The translations under genes were made by a program, and so were the position numbers. Below are positions 1-5,456 of a stretch of 5,456 nt of DNA, in pieces. Source of the DNA: Nostocaceae cyanobacterium CSSed10_463m. Its GTDB lineage: Bacteria > Cyanobacteriota > Cyanobacteriia > Cyanobacteriales > Nostocaceae. The notes under the pieces are model-generated. The model did no database searches. It worked only from the letters and a program-made list of their open reading frames with translations, and was not told the DNA's origin. Where the stretch lies: NCBI GenBank assembly GCA_003556955.1, contig PWQB01000835.1:1-5456 (forward strand). Reading direction: 5' to 3'. Position 1 is the first letter of the stretch, and each line of letters opens with the position of its first letter.

Positions 1-2294
1 AACTTGATAGCCAAATTCAGGAGATGAAGGCATCAAATCAGCCTTGGTTTGCTCAAGCTTTTGATGCTATGGCGGGAGCTATTGAGAGTATTAATAAACT
101 CAAAGATATGCTGCTGGGGGTTTTGGCTAAGGCCGCTAGTGCTGTCGGCTCAATTATTAAAGATCCCATTGGTTTTTTAGGCAACCTGGTGAGTGGGCTG
201 AGGCAAGGGTTTGAAAACTTTGCCGGCAAAATTGAGACGCACCTAAAAACTGGTTTAATAGGTTGGTTAACGGGAGCCTGCGGTGCAATGGGTATCCAGT
301 TACCAGAAGATATTTTCAGCTTACCAGGAATATTTAGTTTAGTGACTCAGATGTTGGGACTGAGTTGGAACTACATTCGCACGAAAGGGGTGAAGCTGTT
401 CGGTGAGCCTGTGATGGCGGGGATGGAAAAAGGTTCAGAAATCTTACCCATGCTGATGAGTGGCGATTTCATGGGGATGTGGGAACACGTAAAGGCAGAT
501 TTCACTGACCTGAAAGAGACGGTAATCGCACAGATTAAGGACATGGTAATTACTCAGGTAATTACTGCTGGGGTGAAATGGATTATTGGGTTGTTAAATC
601 CTGCTTCGGCGTTTGTGAAGGCGGCGATGGCTATTTACGATATTGTGATGTTTTTCATCAATAGTGGTAGCCAAATTATGGATTTGGTGAATTCTATTAT
701 AGATGCGGTAACGGCTATTGCTTCTGGTGCTGTGGGTGGTGCGGCTAAGTTGGTGGAAGATGCTTTGGCGAAGTCTTTACCTGTGGTGATTAGTTTCTTG
801 GCTTCGTTGCTGGGTGTGGGGAATTTGGCGAAGAAGGTTCAGGCTATTGTTGAGAAGATTCGGGAGCGGATTGATCAGGCGATCGACAAGTTGCTATTGA
901 AGGCGAAGAAGTTATTTAAGGGTGGGAAGGGTAAGGACGGAAAGCAGGGGAAACCTGATGAGCGCACAATGCAGCAGAAGAAAGCTGACGTTCACAATGC
1001 TGTAGTCGATGCTGAGAAGATCATGGAGGAAAAAGGTGCTACTCCCGACAATGTGAAGGCAAAAATGCCCAAGTTGCAATCTAAGTATCGACTCAAATCA
1101 GCAAAGCTTGTGAAAAATAAAGACAATTCATATCATATTGAGGCTAAAATTAATCCCGAAGGAAACACGGGTAAGCGCAAATTTCCCACAGACCAAGACG
1201 ACTCAGAGAATATCCAAAAAGGCTTAGAAAAATGTGATCCTGATGCTCAGAAAGATATCAAAAAATTAATTGCATCCAAACGACAAAAAGGAAATTGGGC
1301 AAAACTAAAAGTAGAAGTTGAAGGGAGTGAAATCTATAAAAAACCTCTTCTCCAAAACCACGAATTTGGAAAAGTAGCCCATGTTCAAGCATTGCAAATA
1401 CTTGAAGACGCAGATACAAATAAAAAAATTAAAGAATATAATGCTTCGCTAAAAAGTCGCAAACAATATATACACGAGGGAAAAGAACCTTACGGACTAG
1501 CACTTACTGCACTTCAAAACCAGATTTTCGATAAGAGTAAGAAACAAGAAGCGACAGCAGCATTAAAAGCCGCCTTTATCGCATCTCTATCCAAGGCAAC
1601 TTCTACCCCTGAACATGACCTTTTTAAACCGAAAAACTTCAAATTGAAAAAAGTAACACAGGACGGCTCTAACATATACCAATATGAAGGACATCAAGGT
1701 GCAAAATTCGAGGTGACGTTAGGAAAAGATAATTTAACTACCACAGCGATCGGCAAAAACCTAAAACTTAAAGGGATGATGGGCTTATCAGGACAACGTG
1801 GGAAGTTGGAAAATATTCCCACCCATGCGCCTAATATGAACCTCAATCGCTCACATCTAATTGCTGACTGGTTTTGCGGTCCCGGTCAGGCTAGGTCTTA
1901 CAATACCATAAGCACTAGCGACCACTACAACCAAAAAGTAATGTATGGGGCTGAAGAACAAATAGCAGATGCTTTTAGTGATAACGGTGCTTCTGAAATG
2001 GAATTAAAGGTTGATGTCACCTATGGAGAATTTAAAGGAGCAGAAGCAATAGCAGCTATTAAAGCAGAAATTGCTAAAAAAGCAACCAAATTAGACCAAT
2101 ACAAAAATGTGGCAGAGGTGGACATTAAAAAACAACTAGACACCTATTTGCAAGCACACAAACGAGAAACTAAGACAGACCTTAAACGCTGTCTAAAAGT
2201 TCAATATCTTGCCATATTAACTACTCCAGGAGGAAAAATTCCTATTTCTATCTCCATCAATGCCGATGTTTGGCTGGGATTAAGCTACAATTAA
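1..2294 (+). CDS. C-terminal part of a DUF4157/eCIS-type polymorphic toxin with a His-Asn nuclease tip (5' partial)
   Basis: Likely a toxin cargo of a contractile injection system that cuts nucleic acid in the target. The frame (first full codon at 3) is open to the left edge, so the true start and the expected DUF4157 domain are not visible. ATG 24 has GAG directly abutting it, too close for a ribosome site, but is used here as residue 1. Residues 1-295 are hydrophobic and amphipathic helices (for example 'DPIGFLGNLVSGLRQGFENF' and 'GVKWIIGLLNPASAFVKAA') that I recognise as the conserved cyanobacterial carrier region. Residues 296-315 are a Lys/Gly linker, and ~316-380 a pre-toxin segment. 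The variable tip ends in R609-S-H611-L-I-A-D615-x-F-x-G619, then N627, N636 and E645. This matches the Endonuclease_NS_2 pattern, with H611 as probable general base and N636 as probable metal ligand. Composition turns AT-rich near the linker. The next gene is a likely immunity gene. The family call for the carrier is fairly firm, the nuclease call probable; activity is untested. Confidence 0.82.
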   Translation, partial: LDSQIQEMKASNQPWFAQAFDAMAGAIESINKLKDMLLGVLAKAASAVGSIIKDPIGFLGNLVSGLRQGFENFAGKIETHLKTGLIGWLTGACGAMGIQLPEDIFSLPGIFSLVTQMLGLSWNYIRTKGVKLFGEPVMAGMEKGSEILPMLMSGDFMGMWEHVKADFTDLKETVIAQIKDMVITQVITAGVKWIIGLLNPASAFVKAAMAIYDIVMFFINSGSQIMDLVNSIIDAVTAIASGAVGGAAKLVEDALAKSLPVVISFLASLLGVGNLAKKVQAIVEKIRERIDQAIDKLLLKAKKLFKGGKGKDGKQGKPDERTMQQKKADVHNAVVDAEKIMEEKGATPDNVKAKMPKLQSKYRLKSAKLVKNKDNSYHIEAKINPEGNTGKRKFPTDQDDSENIQKGLEKCDPDAQKDIKKLIASKRQKGNWAKLKVEVEGSEIYKKPLLQNHEFGKVAHVQALQILEDADTNKKIKEYNASLKSRKQYIHEGKEPYGLALTALQNQIFDKSKKQEATAALKAAFIASLSKATSTPEHDLFKPKNFKLKKVTQDGSNIYQYEGHQGAKFEVTLGKDNLTTTAIGKNLKLKGMMGLSGQRGKLENIPTHAPNMNLNRSHLIADWFCGPGQARSYNTISTSDHYNQKVMYGAEEQIADAFSDNGASEMELKVDVTYGEFKGAEAIAAIKAEIAKKATKLDQYKNVAEVDIKKQLDTYLQAHKRETKTDLKRCLKVQYLAILTTPGGKIPISISINADVWLGLSYN

Positions 2295-2330
2295 TTTTCA
2301 GATCAATCTAAAATTTAGAAATTAGTCCCT

Positions 2331-2876
2331 ATGATTGAAGTAGCAGTTGAGTTTATCAAAGCATTCATTGAAAAAGAGTATCAGGCATTAGTTTCCCAAT
2401 ACACTGAACGAGATGAGGCAATATTTCAAGCCAAAGTTGCTGAATTAGAAGCCTATTACGAACCTGATATTCCCTCTATGCTAAATCGTCCTAATCCTCC
2501 TGATGAAGAATGGTTTGAGCTAGGAAAGCAAAGTGTCGAACAATCCCTTACCCCCAGAATTCTCTTTCAGATTAAAGAATATGAACATCCTAGTCTTGGG
2601 AAACTGTATCGTTGCTATGTTGGTCAGAATTTCCGTGCGAGAAACAACAATCAGGCACACTATATTCTTAACCTGTATGTTGCTCAGAAAGACGGGGGTT
2701 TAAAAATTGTCTCCAAATATCACATAGATCGTAACAAAACAACCCTAGATACAGGGCTAGATAGCTGGAGTTATCGGGATGGCATTGAACTAGAAACATT
2801 AGGAAATTTGCTCGAAGTTCGGAAGTTTAGAGAACCAACACCACCGGAACAATTAGCTGAATATTTGGCAGAATAA
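2331..2876 (+). CDS. Small acidic protein, candidate immunity protein (possible NTF2-like fold)
   Basis: I do not recognise the family with certainty. The 181-residue product has no signal peptide or membrane segment, so it should be cytoplasmic. It is acidic: by hand count 30 Asp/Glu against 21 Lys/Arg. An N-terminal helix (about residues 3-22) and a second helix (27-43) precede a region rich in predicted strands (76-100 and 109-132), with a helix near the end (172-179). A helix-then-sheet layout of this size resembles NTF2-like immunity proteins, but that is only shape-based. It starts 36 bp after the stop of the nuclease toxin on the same strand, the usual place for an immunity gene, and its negative charge complements the Lys-rich toxin tip. 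No clear Shine-Dalgarno site precedes ATG 2331, so it may be read by re-initiation from the toxin message. The immunity role is inferred; an unrelated regulator or chaperone is possible. Confidence 0.75.
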   Translation: MIEVAVEFIKAFIEKEYQALVSQYTERDEAIFQAKVAELEAYYEPDIPSMLNRPNPPDEEWFELGKQSVEQSLTPRILFQIKEYEHPSLGKLYRCYVGQNFRARNNNQAHYILNLYVAQKDGGLKIVSKYHIDRNKTTLDTGLDSWSYRDGIELETLGNLLEVRKFREPTPPEQLAEYLAE

Positions 2877-2912
2877 GAGAGATATACTATCGTTTTAAAC
2901 GACGTATACGTT

Positions 2913-2918
2913 GAGGAA
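2913..2918 (+). promoter_or_regulatory. Ribosome binding site of the LRR gene
   Basis: GAGGAA sits 9 bases before ATG 2928. It is the only convincing Shine-Dalgarno match ahead of a start codon in this window and supports that start. The starts at 2331 and 3851 have none. Confidence 0.6.
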
Positions 2919-2927
2919 GATTTAGGG

Positions 2928-3860
2928 ATGGATGACAAATGGACTGAACTAAAAACAATTTTAGAGCAAGAATCTAGTCAACAAAATTGGGAAGCTTTAT
3001 GTACTCTACTGAAAATTTGGACTGAAGATGAGGGACTAGATGAAGCACTTAACTATACCGAACAGCATTTAGTAAGTTGGGAAGATTATCAGCGTACTTC
3101 GCCTTGGTATTGGCTTCAAGACATTCTCACCAATGCAAACCCACGATTGAAAGTGGTTAGAGACATCAACTTACTCGCCTATAATATTGGTGATGAAGGA
3201 GTTGCAATTCTTGCTAAATTGCCCTATATAGCTAATTTGAGTCAATTAAATTTAGCGGTCAATAATATTAGTGATGAAGGAGCAATATTTTTAGCTCAAT
3301 CGTCCTATTTGAAGAATTTAACCTATTTAGAATTAGGAGAAAATCATATTGGCAGTAAAGGCATAGAAGCCTTTGCTCAATCGCCGAGTCTCTCCAAATT
3401 AACAAAATTAGTAATCGATAAAAATAAAATTGGTAATGATGGGATCACTGCATTATCCCAATCTCTTTATCTCAAGGATTTGACCTTCTTAAATCTCAGT
3501 GAAAATGTAATCGGTTTATCAGGCATTCAAGCATTGGCTCAATCGCCTAATTTCTCTGCTCTGACCTATCTAGATATTAGTGGTAATCCTATTGGTGATA
3601 AGGAAGCATTAGAACTTGCCCAATCTTCCCATATAAATCACTTAGAACGCTTGAGTTTAGCTTTTACTAGAATTGGACATGAAGGTATAATCGCCTTGGT
3701 TCAATCTCCGCTTCTTAGTCAACTAGTTGAGTTAGATTTGCAAGGAAATAAATTAAATACTAAAAGTATTACTATACTAACAGACGCAGGCTTTAAGCAC
3801 GAAGATCAGGTGTGGGTTAAGCAAAATTATCAATTGTCAAATAACCATATATGTACGTGA
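2928..3860 (+). CDS. Leucine-rich repeat protein (RNase-inhibitor-like LRR)
   Basis: Probably a protein-binding scaffold; the partner is unknown. The 310-residue product has a helical, Trp-rich leader (1-76, with W5, W21, W31, W51, W60 and W62) without a recognised domain. Eight 27-residue leucine-rich repeats follow in perfect register, at residues 77, 104, 131, 158, 185, 212, 239 and 266. Each follows roughly L-x-x-L-x-L-x-x-N-x-I-G-x-x-G-x-x-A-L-A-Q-S, the pattern of the ribonuclease-inhibitor-like subclass. Repeats 212-238 and 266-292 are the most degenerate, and the last loses the Ala-Gln-Ser block. There is a short tail (293-310), no signal peptide and no membrane segment, so it should be cytoplasmic. 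GAGGAA at 2913 supports the start. The gene lies 51 bp after the candidate immunity gene and overlaps the next gene by 10 bp, which suggests one operon. A second immunity or accessory role is possible. The LRR assignment is firm, the function is not. Confidence 0.9.
   Translation: MDDKWTELKTILEQESSQQNWEALCTLLKIWTEDEGLDEALNYTEQHLVSWEDYQRTSPWYWLQDILTNANPRLKVVRDINLLAYNIGDEGVAILAKLPYIANLSQLNLAVNNISDEGAIFLAQSSYLKNLTYLELGENHIGSKGIEAFAQSPSLSKLTKLVIDKNKIGNDGITALSQSLYLKDLTFLNLSENVIGLSGIQALAQSPNFSALTYLDISGNPIGDKEALELAQSSHINHLERLSLAFTRIGHEGIIALVQSPLLSQLVELDLQGNKLNTKSITILTDAGFKHEDQVWVKQNYQLSNNHICT
3156..3803 (+). repeat. Eight tandem 81-bp units encoding the leucine-rich repeats
   Basis: The units are diverged at DNA level but keep an exact 81-bp period. 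The best-kept block is a GCTCAATCG-like string at 3294, 3375 and 3537, with weaker copies in the other units. This is coding repetition that arose by internal duplication, not a mobile or regulatory repeat. Confidence 0.8.
3851..3860 (+). other. 10-bp overlap between the LRR gene and the YbjN-domain gene
   Basis: ATG 3851 of the downstream gene lies before the LRR stop TGA (3858-3860), in the +2 frame relative to it. An in-frame TAA at 3842-3844 rules out a start further upstream. No Shine-Dalgarno site is visible, so translation is probably coupled to the end of the LRR gene. This indicates that the two proteins are co-expressed. Confidence 0.75.
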
Positions 3861-5456
3861 TCGCTAGAATAGAAAATCATCAAATAAACACTGAACTAAC
3901 CCTACATGACTCCTCCCAATCTCCCTTAACCGTTCGTGCCGTCACCCTAACCCTGATCAAACAAGATAAGCAAATCATCGAGTGTCGTTTCACCTTCCAA
4001 GTTACTCCTGAACTCTACCAACGTATCGAAACCGAAGTCTTATTCAACCTGAAACCCGAAGTACGCACACCTCTTACAAACGGTGATTTCCAACCCTCAC
4101 CCGACATCCAAATTGAAGCCATTCTCAAACCCGACTTACTCCCCTTCTTACTAGAAAATGCCACCAACGCTGATGAAGCAGCAGCCTACCTTTTGAACCT
4201 CAGCCAACAACAGCCTGAATTAACATCTGAAACACAGAAAGCTAACGAACTATTTGAAAATCCCAAATCTCCATACTCCCTACTATCTACAGAAAATTGG
4301 TTAGCCTTATCAGTCAAACAGCAGCAGGAATCAGGTGAAACAGGCTATCGTACATTTTGGTCTTATGTTAGTCCCCAAACCCTTACAGGAGAAGCAGCTT
4401 CCAGTGAACAAATATCTGAGGGTATCACCAACTTCTTCCAAGATTTAGTCAGTGATAGTCTGAACATTAGTGCTAAGGAATTCGCTAATGAAACTATCGG
4501 GGTAATATCTAACTTCTTCCAAGAATTAATCCAAGATACCCCAGAAGATAACACTTCGACACAACCAATTTTTCAAGCCCTAGTTAACTTCTTCACCCAA
4601 GACGATTGGCCATTCACCAAAATTCAAGGAAAACTAGCCTTGCGTCTAGGATTTCAAGGCGAAAATGGTAAATGGGACTGTTACGCCGCAGCTAGAGAAG
4701 AACAAGAACGATTTGTTTTTTATTCAATTTGTCCCCAAAATGCTCCAGAATCTCAGCGCATGGCTATAGCTGAGTTCATTACAAGAGCTAATTTTGGTAT
4801 AGTGATTGGCAACTTTGAAATGGACTTTAACGATGGCGAAATTCGCTACAAAACCAGTATTGATGTAGAAGGTGACAGACTGAGTTTTGCGCTCATCAAA
4901 CAGTTGGTTTACGCCAATATAGCCACAATGGATGAATATCTACCGGAGATAATGTCTGTGATTTCTGGAGATATACGGACGGAAAAAGCAATTAACCAAA
5001 TTGAACTGACTCCAGATATTCCCCAAGCATCAGAAGAACAAGAACCGTTGTTATCTGTCGTACCTGCTGAAAATCAGCAAAACTTAGCAGTTAATCCATC
5101 TCCACAACCAGAAATACAGCAAGAACCGAAAAAACAACCTCATATACTAGCCCGATTAACACCAGATGAAATTGGTCAATTACATCAAGCATTGCAGATG
5201 CTGGAACCTTATCAGCGTAAACAAACCCAAGAAATTATCGAAAAAGTCAAGAGATTAATTATGACGAGATTGGGTAATTTGGGAACAGAAGTATTTGATG
5301 AAGCATTGACTTTCCTTACAAAAGTTAAATTCCCAGGAATAATTCTGAAATTAATTCAACGTTACGCAAAAATGGCGGGACGGACAAGATTATTTATACA
5401 GCAATTAAAAAATTGGATTAAACAATATAGAGAACCATTAGATAATTTTGAGATTA
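3851..5456 (+). CDS. YbjN-domain protein with extra N- and C-terminal regions (3' partial)
   Basis: The frame is open for 535 codons to the right edge, so the C-terminus is missing. Residues 1-115 form a mixed alpha/beta region that I do not recognise. Residues 134-178 resemble a short conserved insert with aromatic residues (W150, F169, W170, Y172). An Asn-Phe-Phe helix motif occurs three times, at N194, N221 and N246, the last entering the YbjN domain (about 240-376). YbjN hallmarks are 'FFTQDDWPF', a beta strand pair around 'KWDCYAAAREE', 'ITRANFGIVIGNFEMDF', 'GEIRYKTSIDVEG' and a final helix 'LIKQLVYANIATMDEYLPEI'. A Pro/Gln/Glu-rich linker (about 384-429) leads to a helical, Lys/Arg-rich region (430-535) of unknown type. 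YbjN proteins share the fold of type III secretion chaperones, so a partner-binding role is plausible. Isolated YbjN proteins are about 150-170 residues, so this is a large multidomain member. It overlaps and is probably coupled to the LRR gene. Confidence 0.85.
   Translation, partial: MYVIARIENHQINTELTLHDSSQSPLTVRAVTLTLIKQDKQIIECRFTFQVTPELYQRIETEVLFNLKPEVRTPLTNGDFQPSPDIQIEAILKPDLLPFLLENATNADEAAAYLLNLSQQQPELTSETQKANELFENPKSPYSLLSTENWLALSVKQQQESGETGYRTFWSYVSPQTLTGEAASSEQISEGITNFFQDLVSDSLNISAKEFANETIGVISNFFQELIQDTPEDNTSTQPIFQALVNFFTQDDWPFTKIQGKLALRLGFQGENGKWDCYAAAREEQERFVFYSICPQNAPESQRMAIAEFITRANFGIVIGNFEMDFNDGEIRYKTSIDVEGDRLSFALIKQLVYANIATMDEYLPEIMSVISGDIRTEKAINQIELTPDIPQASEEQEPLLSVVPAENQQNLAVNPSPQPEIQQEPKKQPHILARLTPDEIGQLHQALQMLEPYQRKQTQEIIEKVKRLIMTRLGNLGTEVFDEALTFLTKVKFPGIILKLIQRYAKMAGRTRLFIQQLKNWIKQYREPLDNFEI
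4415..4606 (+). repeat. Three-copy Asn-Phe-Phe helix motif inside the YbjN-domain gene
   Basis: Copies 'GITNFFQDLV', 'GVISNFFQELI' and 'ALVNFFTQDD' have their Asn codons at 4430, 4511 and 4586, giving spacings of 81 and 75 bp. The first two share the exact 14-mer AACTTCTTCCAAGA (4430-4443 and 4511-4524); the third keeps AACTTCTTC. The third copy is the natural entry helix of the YbjN domain, so the upstream two look like partial duplications of it. Confidence 0.6.

Noticed and set aside
24..26. ATG 24 as the true start of the toxin gene
   Set aside because: The frame stays open to the left edge, GAG abuts the ATG with no spacing, and the carrier region that follows is normally preceded by a DUF4157 domain. 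The gene is cut by the window.
879..1753. GCGATCGA (879-886) and GCGATCGG (1746-1753) as regulatory sites
   Set aside because: They are one-mismatch HIP1-like octamers inside coding sequence. They serve only as a weak hint of a cyanobacterial source.
2308..2318. CTAAA-A-TTTAG inverted repeat after the toxin stop as a terminator
   Set aside because: The stem is five AT-rich pairs with a one-base loop and no following T-run, so it cannot form a stable terminator. The next gene starts within 13 bases.
3156..3803. Regular 81-bp repeat as a CRISPR-like or satellite array
   Set aside because: The period is explained exactly by 27-residue leucine-rich repeats in one open frame, and the units are diverged at synonymous sites.
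4363..4554. Minus-strand open frame of 63 codons
   Set aside because: It lies wholly inside the plus-strand YbjN-domain gene, has no recognisable domain, and its sequence mirrors the repeated Asn-Phe-Phe codons of the real gene.

Overview
The window looks like chromosomal or large-plasmid DNA from a cyanobacterium, most likely a filamentous, Nostoc-like one. The clues are the AT-rich composition, two one-mismatch copies of the cyanobacterial HIP1 octamer (879-886 and 1746-1753), weak Shine-Dalgarno sites, and above all protein architectures that I associate with cyanobacteria. This assignment is inference from the sequence alone. All genes lie on the plus strand and are tightly packed: gaps are 36 and 51 bp, and the last junction is a 10-bp overlap.

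Layout: (1) From 1 to 2294 runs the 3' part of a large gene whose start lies upstream. Its first ~300 visible residues match, from memory, the helical, hydrophobic carrier region of cyanobacterial DUF4157 ('eCIS core domain') polymorphic toxins. A Lys/Gly linker follows, then a pre-toxin segment, then an AT-rich variable tip ending in a His-Asn-type (beta-beta-alpha-metal) nuclease motif. (2) From 2331 to 2876 is a small acidic protein, placed and shaped like a cognate immunity protein. (3) From 2928 to 3860 is a leucine-rich-repeat protein with eight in-register 27-residue repeats. (4) From 3851 to the right edge is a long open frame of at least 535 codons that is cut by the window. It holds an unrecognised N-terminal region, three copies of an Asn-Phe-Phe helix motif, a YbjN domain and an unrecognised helical C-terminal region.

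Working model (inference): genes 1 and 2 form a nuclease toxin/immunity pair, with the toxin carried by an extracellular or thylakoid-anchored contractile injection system (eCIS). The YbjN fold resembles type III secretion chaperones, so gene 4 could be a loading or holding factor for such cargo. The LRR protein could be a second neutralising or scaffolding protein. No sheath, tube, baseplate or AAA+ gene of the injection system is visible here, so the link rests on the carrier region of gene 1. Every stretch of the window is genic apart from the two short gaps, and I see no RNA genes, insertion sequences or CRISPR arrays.
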